A stretch of 64,000 bases of DNA from FEN-299 sp963727765 (GTDB taxonomy: Bacteria; Acidobacteriota; Vicinamibacteria; Vicinamibacterales; Fen-181). The stretch is from the NCBI GenBank assembly GCA_963727765.1, contig CAVSGZ010000008.1:620001-684000 (forward strand), given 5' to 3'. Under the pieces are notes generated by a model, which worked only from the letters and a program-made list of their open reading frames with translations, was not told where the DNA came from and did no database searches. Below, one piece after another: positions 28,251 to 39,169 of the stretch. Position 1 is the stretch's first letter. Each line of letters starts with the position of its first letter. The position numbers were made by a program, and so were the translations under genes.

Positions 28251-30106
28251 GGCACCTGTTGGTTGGCCGACGCGCGCAGGCCCGACTGCGAAACCACCTG
28301 GCGGGAGCGCCAGGAGCGGTCGCAGTCGATCAGACGGCTGACGTGCAGCACGAAGTTCGCCGCCACCCCGGCGATGCCGGGGCTCGGCGGCACGTGATGG
28401 AACGGGCTTCGCAACTCGGGGTGCTCGGCCACGTAGCGGCGGATCTCGCTGAGTTTCCTGCCGGTCGACGCCAGCGCCCGCTCGAATTCCTCCTCAGCCC
28501 GCTCGCGCGCCTCGACCAGCACCATCTGGACCCGGCTGTGCGCGTGCAGCTCGCCTTCGGCGGCCGTCTCGATCGGGAGGAACAGCACGTTGTTGACGCG
28601 GGCTGCCACGGTGGACTGGACGCCGTCGGACTGCGTCGACGGCATGCAGCCGAACGGCTTGAGACTCAGCACCATGTGCGCCGCGTTGCGGGTGGAGTAG
28701 TAGACGTTCTTGCCGACCTCGAGGTGGCCTTCGCCGCCTTCCGCCAGGCTCTTGTAGAACGGCTCGGCCGCCGCCGCGAGCGCCTCCTGGTCGACCAGGT
28801 GGTGCGGGACGTCGTCGAGCGCCCGGCACAGCGTGTGGTAGCGCTGGCGGTAGATCGCCGCTCCCGCCCAGAAGCCGAGGCGCTTGGCGGCCGTGCCCGC
28901 TTCGTCCCTCAACTTCGCGCGAAGCCGCGCGCCGAGCGACCCGACGCGCGGAACGTCGACGCCGCGGCGGTTGAGCAGCTTGGCGCGCCCCTGCCGGACC
29001 AGATACATGAGCCACGTCCCGAGCGGATCGACGATGACCTGCGCCCCCTCGCGCTCGAGGAACTCGTACATCTTGAAATTGCCGTCGCCTTCGGTCGTCT
29101 GGGCCCAGAACTCGCCGGTGATCTTGACCACCGGCTTCACGCGAAGACGATCCACCTCGACCGTGGCCAGACGCTCGCGGCACGCGCGCATGACGCTCCG
29201 GCTGAGGTTGCCGTAGATGTGGCGGCGCAGGTTCATGACGACCTCGGTCGTCTGGCGCGTCACCTTCCGGGCCTTGAGCCTCTTCCACAGCCACGCGGGC
29301 AGCCGCGTCGCGGGATCGAGGTGCGTGCGCCGGCTGAAATCGTCCGAGAGCAGCGCCATCGCTTCGGCCAGCGCCCGGTTGGTCGATCCGGGCACCGCTT
29401 CGAACGGCCGGATGGCGTAGGCAAAGTCGTTCAGCGCGTCGCCGAACTGGATGGCATTCCAGGCTCCCAGGCCAAGCAGCATCGAGAGCTTGAGGCCCGC
29501 CTCGCCCGTCCTCGCCCGCACGCCGTCGTCCTGCTGGAAGGTGAGGACGCGGAATCCCTCGAAACCGGCGTTGCGCAGCGCGAGCCGGAACTCGCCCTCG
29601 TACATGCCGAAGCGGCACGGCCCGCAGGTGGTGGCGGTGAAGAAGACGTAGCGATCGACGATCTCGCGCCGCGACAGTCCCTGGGCCTCGAGCTGCTGGA
29701 GATAGCTGACCAGCGCGCCGACCGTGAAATACGCGGGGTTGCAGAGGCCGTTGTTGCCGTACTGCTTGCCGACCAGGCAGGCGGCCAGGTCCATCTGCGG
29801 CAGGGGCAGGCACCGGTGCCCGCACGCGGCGAGGATGGCCTGGATCAACTGCTCGTGACGGGCCGTCAGGCCGCCGATCAGGATGGTGACGTGGTCGCGC
29901 TCCTCGGCCGTGAACGGGCGTTCCCGCTCGCGGTAGTAGTGATCCGGCGGCGGGGCGTCCAGGCGTGCTCGATGCTCGAGGCGCCCGCGCGCTTCGGCAA
30001 CCCGGCGGGCGACCTCGGCCTCGGCCGCAGGACGACCGCCTTCGAACTCGCCCCGCGGCTCAGGCCCTGCCTGGGGGATTGATTCCGGGAACGAACCCGC
30101 TGTCAT
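28247..30106 (-). CDS. HgdB-like protein paired with the activase (2-hydroxyacyl-CoA dehydratase-related)
   Basis: 619 residues from ATG 30106, with CGGAGG nine bases upstream. Recognisable segments are ILIGGLTARHEQLIQAIL, a Cys-rich region (ACGHRCLPLP, GLCNPAYF, ATTCGPCRFGMYEGEF), KITGEFWAQTTEGDGNF and SLKPFGCMPSTQSDG. These match the conserved partner of long acyl-CoA dehydratase activases, related to HgdB/DUF2229 proteins that bind an Fe-S or double-cubane cluster. TGA overlaps the ATG of the activase by four bases, so the two are translated together. The substrate is unknown: no CoA transferase or fatty-acid genes lie alongside. Confidence 0.78.
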   Translation of the reverse strand: MTAGSFPESIPQAGPEPRGEFEGGRPAAEAEVARRVAEARGRLEHRARLDAPPPDHYYRERERPFTAEERDHVTILIGGLTARHEQLIQAILAACGHRCLPLPQMDLAACLVGKQYGNNGLCNPAYFTVGALVSYLQQLEAQGLSRREIVDRYVFFTATTCGPCRFGMYEGEFRLALRNAGFEGFRVLTFQQDDGVRARTGEAGLKLSMLLGLGAWNAIQFGDALNDFAYAIRPFEAVPGSTNRALAEAMALLSDDFSRRTHLDPATRLPAWLWKRLKARKVTRQTTEVVMNLRRHIYGNLSRSVMRACRERLATVEVDRLRVKPVVKITGEFWAQTTEGDGNFKMYEFLEREGAQVIVDPLGTWLMYLVRQGRAKLLNRRGVDVPRVGSLGARLRAKLRDEAGTAAKRLGFWAGAAIYRQRYHTLCRALDDVPHHLVDQEALAAAAEPFYKSLAEGGEGHLEVGKNVYYSTRNAAHMVLSLKPFGCMPSTQSDGVQSTVAARVNNVLFLPIETAAEGELHAHSRVQMVLVEARERAEEEFERALASTGRKLSEIRRYVAEHPELRSPFHHVPPSPGIAGVAANFVLHVSRLIDCDRSWRSRQVVSQSGLRASANQQVP

Positions 30107-30185
30107 CGTGCCGACCTCCGACCAGACGCTGGGATGCCCTAAACTTACCCATTTTACTCTCTTGACCGGCACCACCGCACACCGG

Positions 30186-30199
30186 ACCGGAATTCCGGT
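30186..30199. promoter_or_regulatory. 14-bp perfect palindrome in a divergent promoter region
   Basis: ACCGGAATTCCGGT is a perfect palindrome in the 194-base gap between the divergent HgdB-like gene (start 30106) and ettA (start 30301). It could be an operator for either gene. No convincing -35/-10 pair was found, although TAAAAT on the minus strand (around 30150) resembles a -10 box. Confidence 0.3.
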
Positions 30200-30300
30200 G
30201 CGACTCGGGCAGGACTGCGGCCTCATCCCCGGCCCCGCCGCCTCGGCCGCGTCCGCGGACCTATGCGAGAATGGGCCGGTTGACTTTCCACAGGAGCACC

Positions 30301-31980
<1,680 letters not shown>

Positions 31981-32106
31981 CACGCAGCCCGGCGCCCGCG
32001 ACGCATGAGGGCGTCGAACGGCTCCCCCGTTTGGTGTTAAGATGAGCGGCGGTCGAATGCCGCCCCTGGTCTGTTCAACCCTCCTCGTGACCGTGGATCG
32101 AACATT

Positions 32107-34857
32107 GTGGTAAGAGCGCAGCCGCAGGTTCAAATCGGACAGTGGCTCCTCGAGCAGGGCCTGATCAGTCAGGAGCAGTTGGACTCGGCGCTGGCCGCGC
32201 AGGCGAGTGCGCCGACCTACCTCCCGTTGGGCCGCATCCTGGTCGAGCAGAAGGCAATCAGCGAGCGGCAGCTCTCCTTCGCCCTCGAGCGGGCAGGCAG
32301 CAAGCGCCTTCGCCTCGGCGAGGTGCTGGTGCGCAGCGGTGTGCTCACTCAGGCGCGTCTCGAGCATGCGCTGAGTCAGCAGGAACGGCTACGGCTCCCG
32401 CTCGGCCAGGTGTTGATCAAGCTGGGTTTCGTCACCGACGCCGCGATGCGGCAGGCGCTCGGCATCCAGCTGAACATCCCGTTTGTCGACCTGGACCGAC
32501 AAACGGCCGATCCCCGCCTGGCGCGGCTGATCAACGCCAACTACGCGCGGCGCCACGTGCTGGTGCCCGTCGCGCAGGTGGGCGAGACGCTCACCGTGTG
32601 CATGGACGACCCGACCAACATGTCGGTGATCCATGAACTGGCCGCGTCGACCGGGTTCGTGGTCAACGCGATCACGGCGGCGCACGAGTCGATTAGACGG
32701 GCGTTCCAGCGGCTGTACGGGCAGACCATCGACACGCCGTCGCCGGTCACGCCGAGTTCGTCGAGCTTCTCCGAATCGATCGAGATCAGTCCAGTGGACG
32801 GAGGCGATTCCGGCCAAGGCCCCGTCGAGGGCGAGTTCGTCGCCGAGCAGCTGCACGGCAAGAGCGCCGACGCCGCCGTCCGGCACCTGCTCGCCGTCGC
32901 CCTGGATCGCCGTTGCAGCGACATTCACATGGAGACGCTGTCGGCGAGCACCCACGTCCGATTCAGGTTGGACGGCGTCCTCCGGGAGATCGACCTCGGC
33001 GCGATGCAGGAGATCTGCGACCGCGGCGGGGCCCAAATCATCTCGCGCATCAAGGTCCTGGCCAAGCTCGACATCGCCGAGCGTCGGCGGCCCCAGGATG
33101 GGTCGTTCCGCGCGCGGATCGAGCGCAACGGGCAGACGGAGAACATCGATTTCCGCGTGTCGATCATCCCGGGGTACTACGGCGAGAGCTGCGTGCTCCG
33201 CATCCTCGACAAGAAGAACGCGCCGAGTTCGCTCGACCAGCTCGGGTTCTCGCAGGCGGTCTCGAGCACGTTCAACCAGTTGTTGAAGCGCCCGGCCGGC
33301 ATCCTGCTGGTGGCCGGCCCTACGGGTTCGGGGAAGAGCACGACGCTCTACGCCGCGCTGATGGCCGTCTATCGGCCGGAAATTCGCGTGCTGACGGCCG
33401 AGGATCCGATCGAGTACGTGTACGAGCAGTTCACCCAGTCGGAGGTCAACGAGCGCGTCGGCAACACCTTCGCGCGTTACCTGCGCGCGTTCCTGCGGCA
33501 CGACCCGGAAGTCATCCTGGTGGGCGAAATCCGCGATGAGGAAACGGCCGAAATGGCCTTCCGCGCGGCACAGACCGGGCATCTCCTGCTCAGCACGCTG
33601 CACAGCAACGACGCGATCTCGACGGTCTCGCGGCTGCTCGACTTGAACGTGGACCCGAACCTGATCGCCTCCTCCCTCCTCGGCGTCCTCGCCCAACGGC
33701 TCGTCCGATGCATCTGCCCGAAGTGCCGGCAGAAGCACGAGCCGCCGCCAGAGGTGGTGCGGGAGTTCTTCCCGACAAGACCGGTAGGATTGACCTTCTA
33801 CCAGGGCACCGGGTGCCCGGCCTGCAACTTCACCGGCTACAAGGGCCGGACCTCCATCGCCGAGCTGTGGGCGCCGGATGCGGAGGACATGCTCCTCATT
33901 AGCAAGAAGGCGTCGTTCGACGACGTGCGCGCCAGCGCGGTTCGCACGACGGTTTCCATGGCACAGGACGTGATGGAGCGGCTCGTGAACGGCCGAACGA
34001 CCCTCGAAGAGCTGATCCGCCTGATGCCCTACAGCAGTGTCCACCAGTTCCGGCAGCTCGTGGCCGCTGGAAAGGTGGAAGTGCCAGGGTTGACGGTCCC
34101 GGTGGCCGTGGGCGTCGACGCGGAGGCCCAGGCACCGGGGCCTCACGGGGAGCCGAAGCCCGCTGGTGCGGAGGGAGACCGCACCGAGGCGGACGCCGCG
34201 GACTCAGAACCCGAAGCGCACGTGTTGGCCTTGGAGCCGTCGGCGGAGCCCACGCCGGGTGAGAAGCTCGAGGCTTTGGACGTTCCTGATGCCTCCGAAG
34301 GTGCCGCCGACCAAACCCCGGCCACCGACCGCCCGCCTGACACGGCCAGCGACGACCGGATGATCGACGCCTTCCGCCACCTCGAGGGCGCCCGATCCCT
34401 GACCGAGATCCTGAACGTCCTGGCCGATTACGCCGCCGCGCGGACCGGGCGAGTCGCCATCCTGACCATCGTCAATTCACGGCTCCGCCTCCGGACGCTG
34501 CGCGGCTGGCCAGGTGCGGAGTCGCCCGCCATCGACACGCCGATCGTGCCGAATACGGTGTTCGACCTGGCCCTCAGGCGGGCGTGCTCGGTGTCCACCT
34601 CGGAAGCGCCCGTCGGAGGGGACGGGGACCCGCTCTTCAACCTGCTGGCGGTGCCGGCCCAGGGAACCGGTCTCGCGGTCCCAATCCAAGTCGGCGGCCG
34701 CATCGTGGCCATCCTGTATGCCGATCAGGCCGGTGAAGGGATACCAGAAGGGCCGACCGTGTGGCGAGGACCGCTCGAGATCCTGGTGCGCCACGCCGGC
34801 TGGTGTCTCGATGGACTGACCAAATCGGCCATCTCCCCCAGCGATCAGGACGCCTAG
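32107..34857 (+). CDS. PilB/GspE-type secretion ATPase with N-terminal MshEN and C-terminal GAF domains
   Basis: 916 residues from GTG 32107. The first 200 residues are MshEN-type (QIGQWLLEQGLISQEQLDSA, repeated as RLGEVLVRSGVLTQARLEHA), a c-di-GMP-binding module in related proteins. The ATPase core has the Walker A motif AGPTGSGKSTTLYAAL near residue 405, the Asp box AEDPIEYVYEQFTQSEVN, Walker B in ILVGEIRDEETAEMAFRA and the His box TGHLLLSTLHSND. A zinc tetracysteine (CICPKC and GCPACNFTGYKGR) follows. A charged linker leads to a GAF-like domain (residues about 760-905). No pilus or secretion gene flanks it, so it is an orphan locus. Confidence 0.88.
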   Translation: MVRAQPQVQIGQWLLEQGLISQEQLDSALAAQASAPTYLPLGRILVEQKAISERQLSFALERAGSKRLRLGEVLVRSGVLTQARLEHALSQQERLRLPLGQVLIKLGFVTDAAMRQALGIQLNIPFVDLDRQTADPRLARLINANYARRHVLVPVAQVGETLTVCMDDPTNMSVIHELAASTGFVVNAITAAHESIRRAFQRLYGQTIDTPSPVTPSSSSFSESIEISPVDGGDSGQGPVEGEFVAEQLHGKSADAAVRHLLAVALDRRCSDIHMETLSASTHVRFRLDGVLREIDLGAMQEICDRGGAQIISRIKVLAKLDIAERRRPQDGSFRARIERNGQTENIDFRVSIIPGYYGESCVLRILDKKNAPSSLDQLGFSQAVSSTFNQLLKRPAGILLVAGPTGSGKSTTLYAALMAVYRPEIRVLTAEDPIEYVYEQFTQSEVNERVGNTFARYLRAFLRHDPEVILVGEIRDEETAEMAFRAAQTGHLLLSTLHSNDAISTVSRLLDLNVDPNLIASSLLGVLAQRLVRCICPKCRQKHEPPPEVVREFFPTRPVGLTFYQGTGCPACNFTGYKGRTSIAELWAPDAEDMLLISKKASFDDVRASAVRTTVSMAQDVMERLVNGRTTLEELIRLMPYSSVHQFRQLVAAGKVEVPGLTVPVAVGVDAEAQAPGPHGEPKPAGAEGDRTEADAADSEPEAHVLALEPSAEPTPGEKLEALDVPDASEGAADQTPATDRPPDTASDDRMIDAFRHLEGARSLTEILNVLADYAAARTGRVAILTIVNSRLRLRTLRGWPGAESPAIDTPIVPNTVFDLALRRACSVSTSEAPVGGDGDPLFNLLAVPAQGTGLAVPIQVGGRIVAILYADQAGEGIPEGPTVWRGPLEILVRHAGWCLDGLTKSAISPSDQDA

Positions 34858-34865
34858 GCTCAGCG

Positions 34866-34887
34866 GCCTCCGGCGGCAGCCGGAGGC
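34866..34887. terminator. Perfect 9-bp hairpin between convergent genes
   Basis: GCCTCCGGC-GGCA-GCCGGAGGC begins 8 bases after the TAG of the secretion ATPase and 6 bases before the msrB stop. No T-run is present. It could act as a bidirectional terminator. Confidence 0.55.
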
Positions 34888-34893
34888 GTGGCT

Positions 34894-35329
34894 TCACGGT
34901 TGCCGCGTGGCCGGCGCCTCCGGCTCGAACCTCAGCGACGTGCCGTTGGTGCGGTACCGCTTCCCGGTCGGCGCGGGCCCGTCGTCGAAGATGTGCCCGA
35001 GGTGGCCGCCGCATCGGCGGCAGTGCATCTCGATGCGGACCATGCCGTAGCCGCGGTCGATTGTGGTCTCGACGGCGGCGTCGAACGCGGCGAAGTAGCT
35101 GGGCCAGCCCGAGCCGCTGTCGAACTTGGTGCTCGAGTCGAAGAGCGGGGCGCCGCACGCGGCGCACAGGTAGCGGCCACTGCGGTGTTCGGAGTTATAG
35201 GGGTGGGACCACGGCGGTTCGGTGCCGTGCTGCCGCAGCACGCGGGTACTGGTCGGGCGTCAGCACCGACCGCCAGTCCTCCTCCGACCGGTGGCGGTCG
35301 TCGCCGGTGTCATCGACCTTGTCGCTCAC
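34894..35329 (-). CDS. msrB: MsrB-like methionine sulfoxide reductase, frameshifted and lacking the usual catalytic Cys
   Basis: Reconstructed from GTG 35329 with one extra base in the GGG run at 35244-35246, giving about 144 residues. The upstream frame encodes SEEDWRSVLTPDQY and the downstream frame continues RVLRQHGTEPPWSHPYNSE, an exact match to MsrB order. Zinc cysteines are intact in CAACGAPLFDS and HCRRCGGHLGHIF, as is the substrate pocket SGSGWPSYF. The position that carries the catalytic cysteine in MsrB (RYC-x-N) reads RYRTNGTSLRFEP. Arg replaces Cys by one base (CGC for TGC), so the protein may be inactive, use another residue, or reflect a base error. Confidence 0.8.
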
Positions 35330-35362
35330 CTGCACCCCTCGCGGCCTGGAATCGGGCCGACA

Positions 35363-35800
35363 CTACCGCCCGCCGGTGATGTAGCGCTCGAGCTGGGCGA
35401 TCACGAATCCCTGGTTCTCGATCATCGCGCGCCCGATGTCGCCGATCGACACCATGCCGACTGGTCGGTCGTTCTCGGTGACGGGGAGGTGGCGGATGTG
35501 GCGCACCGTCATGAGCCCCATGCACTCGTCGAGCGTCGTGTCGGCCGGGATGCAGACGACCGAGCCGGTCATGATCGCCGAGACGGGCGTCTCGCGCGAG
35601 TTGTGACCGTGCAGCACCACCTTGCGGGCGTAATCGCGTTCGGACAGGATCCCGACCAGGCGATCTTCTCGATCGACGACCAGCACGGCGCCGATATTCC
35701 GGTCGGCCATCAGCTTGAGCGCGTCGAAGACCGAGGCTTCGGGCGCGATCGAGTGAATCTGGCGGCCTTTGGCGTTGAGCAAGTCCCGAACGGTTCTCAT
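35363..35800 (-). CDS. CBS-domain pair protein
   Basis: 145 residues consisting of two tandem CBS motifs: VFDALKLMADRNIGAVLVVD with GILSERDYARKV, and TTLDECMGLMTVRHIRHLPV with GMVSIGDIGRAMI. Stand-alone CBS pairs bind adenine nucleotides and act as energy sensors or regulatory subunits. A good AGGAGG site lies about nine bases before ATG 35800. It is preceded on the same strand by meaB (stop at 35959), 158 bases away, and followed by msrB. Confidence 0.88.
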   Translation of the reverse strand: MRTVRDLLNAKGRQIHSIAPEASVFDALKLMADRNIGAVLVVDREDRLVGILSERDYARKVVLHGHNSRETPVSAIMTGSVVCIPADTTLDECMGLMTVRHIRHLPVTENDRPVGMVSIGDIGRAMIENQGFVIAQLERYITGGR

Positions 35801-35958
35801 CGTGCCGTCCTCCTGTCGACCCCTCCACCGGCGGACGGGCGGTCAAAGGGCAGGCCGCCGCGCCGTCATGACTTGTGGGTGAGAACAGCAGTGTAGCGGG
35901 TTGCGGGCAGGACGGCAACGGGAGCCAGGCGCCTGGCTCTCCAGCGCCGGCCAAGCCA

Positions 35959-36975
35959 TCACCGCCGGTGGAAGAGGCCCAGCAGCTCGCGGGCGGCGCG
36001 GAAGGGGCTCAGCCGGCCGCACTTCACATCGGCGCGCATGGCGGCCAGGTGGGCGTCGATGGCGGGGTCGCGGCGCAGCTCGTGCTCGAGGCCGTAGAGC
36101 AGCGCCTCGCGCATCCACTCGAGCGACTGCTCCTCGCGGCGCCGCGCGAACCACCCGTTCGACTCGAGCCGCGCGCGGTGATCGAGGATCGCCCTCCAGA
36201 TGTCGGCGATGCCGTCGCGCGTATGGGCCGAACAGGTCAGCACGCGGGGATTCCAGCCGTCGGCGCTGGCGGGGAACAGGTGCAGCGCGCTCTCGTACTC
36301 GTGCCTCGCGCGGTCGGCCCTGGCGCGGTTGTCGCCGTCGGCCTTGTTGATGGCAATCAGGTCGGTCATCTCGAGGATGCCGCGCTTCATGCCCTGCAAC
36401 TCGTCTCCCGCGCCGGCCAGCATCAGCAGCAGGAAGAAATCGGTCATCGATCGGACCGTCGTCTCCGACTGTCCGACGCCGACGGTCTCGATGAAGAGGT
36501 TCTGGTAGCCGGCGGCCTCGCAGAGCAGCATGGCTTCGCGCGTCCGCCGGGCCACGCCGCCGAGATGGCCGCGCGAAGGGGAGGGCCTGATGAACGCCCG
36601 GTCATCGGTGGCCAGGCGCTCCATCCGGGTCTTGTCGCCGAGGATGCTGCCGCCCGAACGCGGGCTCGACGGGTCGACCGAGAGCACGGCCACCGTCTCC
36701 CCGAGCTCGCGGGTGAGGTACGTGCCCAGCGCCTCGATGAAGCTGCTCTTGCCGACGCCCGGCACCCCCGTGATGCCGACGCGCCGCGCGCGGCCCGTGA
36801 AGGGCAGGCACGCCTCGATTACCTCGGCTGCAAGGTCGACGTCCGACGCCAGTTCGCTCTCGACGAGCGTGATTGCGCGGCCGAGGACGCTCCTGTCGCC
36901 GGCGCGGATCCCGTCCACGTACTCGCCCGGCGCGAGCCGTGCGCGCCTGCGGGGGCCGGAAGGAGAGGGAGCCAT
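35959..36975 (-). CDS. meaB: Methylmalonyl-CoA mutase-associated GTPase MeaB
   Basis: 338 residues. G-domain motifs are RVGITGVPGVGKSSF (P-loop), VLSVDPSSPRSGGSILGDKT (switch I/base II), FIETVGVGQSE (DxxG equivalent) and AINKADGDN (NKxD). The C-terminal dimerisation arm ends in a short helical region. MeaB loads adenosylcobalamin and protects or reactivates methylmalonyl-CoA mutase. It begins 10 bases after the stop of mutB, at the end of the operon. Confidence 0.95.
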   Translation of the reverse strand: MAPSPSGPRRRARLAPGEYVDGIRAGDRSVLGRAITLVESELASDVDLAAEVIEACLPFTGRARRVGITGVPGVGKSSFIEALGTYLTRELGETVAVLSVDPSSPRSGGSILGDKTRMERLATDDRAFIRPSPSRGHLGGVARRTREAMLLCEAAGYQNLFIETVGVGQSETTVRSMTDFFLLLMLAGAGDELQGMKRGILEMTDLIAINKADGDNRARADRARHEYESALHLFPASADGWNPRVLTCSAHTRDGIADIWRAILDHRARLESNGWFARRREEQSLEWMREALLYGLEHELRRDPAIDAHLAAMRADVKCGRLSPFRAARELLGLFHRR

Positions 36976-36985
36976 GCGCTAAATC

Positions 36986-39130
36986 CTACGCCGCTTCGGT
37001 CAGCAAGGTCTCCAGGATCTTCTGCGCGGCCTTGGGGATCACCGTGCCGGGTCCGAACACGCCGGAGGCGCCGGCGCGCTCGAGGAACTCGTAGTCCTGC
37101 GGGGGGATGACGCCCCCGACCACCACGAGGATGTCGCCGCGTCCGAGCGCGCGAAGCTCGCGGACCACTTCCGGGATGAGCGTCTTGTGGCCGCCGGCGA
37201 GCGTCGACACGCCGAGCACGTGCACGTCGTTCTCGACGGCGTGGCGCGCCACTTCCTTTGGCGTCTGGAACAGCGGGCCGATGTCGACGTCGAATCCGAG
37301 GTCGGCAAACGCGGTGGCGATGACCTTGGCGCCTCGGTCGTGCCCGTCCTGGCCCATCTTCGCCACCAGGATCCGCAGCGGCCGCCCCTCCTGCCGCGCG
37401 AACGCCGCGGCCATGTGCCGCGCCTTCTGGAACTCGGCGTCCGACTCGCTCTCCGACGAGTAGACGCCCGAGATCGTGCGGTGCACGGCCTGGTAGCGGC
37501 CGAACACCTTCTCGAGCGCGTCGGAGATCTCGCCGAGCGTCGCGCGCGTCCTGGCGGCGGCGACCGACAGCTCGAGCAGGTTGCCCTCCCGCGTCTCCGC
37601 GCAGCGAGTGAGCGCGTCGAGCGCCGCGCGTACGGCCGCCTGGTCGCGCGTTCGCCTCAGCTCATCCAGGCGCGCAATCTGCCGGCGGCGGACTTCGACG
37701 TTGTCCACCTCGAGCACATCGAAGGGCGGCTCCTGCTCGCGCCGGTACTTGTTGACGCCGACGATGGTCTCGCGGCCCGAGTCGATGCGGGCCTGCCGCC
37801 GGGCGGCCGCTTCCTCGATGCGCATCTTCGGCAGGCCGCTCTCGATCGCCTTCGTCATCCCGCCGAGCTCTTCCACCTCGTCGATGAGCGCCGAGGCGCG
37901 CGTCATCAGGTCGCGCGTCAGCGACTCGACGTAATACGACCCGCCCCACGGGTCGACGACGCGCGTGATCCCGGTCTCCTCCTGCAGGTAGATCTGCGTG
38001 TTGCGCGCGATGCGCGCCGAGAAATCGCTCGGCAGCGCGATCGCCTCGTCGAGCGCGTTGGTGTGCAGCGACTGCGTGTGCCCCATCGTTGCCGCCAGCG
38101 CCTCCACGCACGTACGCGTCACGTTGTTGAACGGGTCCTGCGCCGCCAGGCTCCACCCGGAGGTCTGCGAGTGCGTCCTGAGCGCCATCGACCGCGGGTC
38201 CTTCGGGTGGAACGGCTCGACCATCGCCGCCCAGAGCGCGCGGGCGGCGCGCATCTTGGCGATCTCCATGAAGAAGTTCATCCCCACGGCCCAGAAGAAC
38301 GAGAGCCGCGGCGCGAAGGCGTCGATGTCCAGCCCGGCGGCGATGCCGGTGCGCAGGTACTCCAGCCCGTCGGCCAGCGTGTACGCCAGTTCGAGATCCG
38401 CCGTCGCGCCCGCCTCCTGCATGTGGTAGCCGCTGATCGAGATGCAGTTGAACCGCGGCATCCGCGCCGAGCAGTAGCGGAAGATGTCCCCGATGATCCG
38501 CATCGACGGCGCCGGCGGGTAGATGTACGTGTTGCGGACCATGAACTCCTTGAGGATGTCGTTCTGGATCGTGCCGCTCAACCTCTCGGGCCCGATCCCC
38601 TGCTCCTCGGCCGCCACGACATAGAAGGCCATGATCGGCAGCACCGCGCCGTTCATCGTCATCGACACCGACATCTGATCGAGCGGGATCTGGTCGAACA
38701 GGATCTTCATGTCGAGGATCGAGTCGATCGCCACGCCCGCCTTGCCCACGTCACCGGCCACCCGCTCGTGATCGGAGTCGTACCCCCGGTGGGTCGCGAG
38801 GTCGAAGGCCACCGACAGGCCCTTCTGGCCGCCGGCCAGGTTGCGCCGGTAGAAGGCGTTGGACTCCTCGGCCGTCGAGAAGCCGGCGTACTGGCGGATC
38901 GTCCACGGCCGCGTGACGTACATCGTGGAGTACGGACCGCGCAGGAACGGCGGCAGGCCGGCCGCGTACTCCAGGTGCTCCATGCCCGCCAGATCGGCGG
39001 ATGAGTAGACCGGCTTGACCAGAATCTGTTCGGCGGTCATCCAGCCGGTGCCAGGGCCCGCGCCCGACGGCGCCGCGTTCACCTCACGCCGCACCGGGTT
39101 CGCCATCTTCGTGAAGTCCGGCCGCATCAT
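36986..39130 (-). CDS. mutB: Methylmalonyl-CoA mutase, large (catalytic, B12-binding) subunit
   Basis: 714 residues, the normal length. The TIM barrel begins LPPFLRGPYSTMYVTRPWTI and contains FRRNL-like AFYRRNLAGGQKGLSVAFDL, the QTSGWSLAAQDPFNN loop and the GG-type DPWGGSYYVESLT. The B12-binding domain has the DGHDRGAKVIATAFADLGFD signature carrying the lower-ligand His, followed by GVSTLAGGHKTL. It interconverts (R)-methylmalonyl-CoA and succinyl-CoA by an adenosylcobalamin radical. There are two adjacent ATG codons (39130 and 39127); the second is better spaced from GAGGG. Confidence 0.96.
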   Translation of the reverse strand: MMRPDFTKMANPVRREVNAAPSGAGPGTGWMTAEQILVKPVYSSADLAGMEHLEYAAGLPPFLRGPYSTMYVTRPWTIRQYAGFSTAEESNAFYRRNLAGGQKGLSVAFDLATHRGYDSDHERVAGDVGKAGVAIDSILDMKILFDQIPLDQMSVSMTMNGAVLPIMAFYVVAAEEQGIGPERLSGTIQNDILKEFMVRNTYIYPPAPSMRIIGDIFRYCSARMPRFNCISISGYHMQEAGATADLELAYTLADGLEYLRTGIAAGLDIDAFAPRLSFFWAVGMNFFMEIAKMRAARALWAAMVEPFHPKDPRSMALRTHSQTSGWSLAAQDPFNNVTRTCVEALAATMGHTQSLHTNALDEAIALPSDFSARIARNTQIYLQEETGITRVVDPWGGSYYVESLTRDLMTRASALIDEVEELGGMTKAIESGLPKMRIEEAAARRQARIDSGRETIVGVNKYRREQEPPFDVLEVDNVEVRRRQIARLDELRRTRDQAAVRAALDALTRCAETREGNLLELSVAAARTRATLGEISDALEKVFGRYQAVHRTISGVYSSESESDAEFQKARHMAAAFARQEGRPLRILVAKMGQDGHDRGAKVIATAFADLGFDVDIGPLFQTPKEVARHAVENDVHVLGVSTLAGGHKTLIPEVVRELRALGRGDILVVVGGVIPPQDYEFLERAGASGVFGPGTVIPKAAQKILETLLTEAA

Positions 39131-39132
39131 CG

Positions 39133-39169
39133 CCCTCTCTCCCTCGTCCCTGAGCCTTGAGCCCTGAGC
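39133..39169. repeat. 7-bp repeat block starting at the mutA stop codon
   Basis: On the minus strand, directly after the TAG of mutA (39170-39172), come GCTCAGG, GCTCAAG, GCTCAGG, GACGAGG and GAGAGAG, filling most of the gap before mutB. Units of the same type occur at 48981-49008. Confidence 0.7.
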
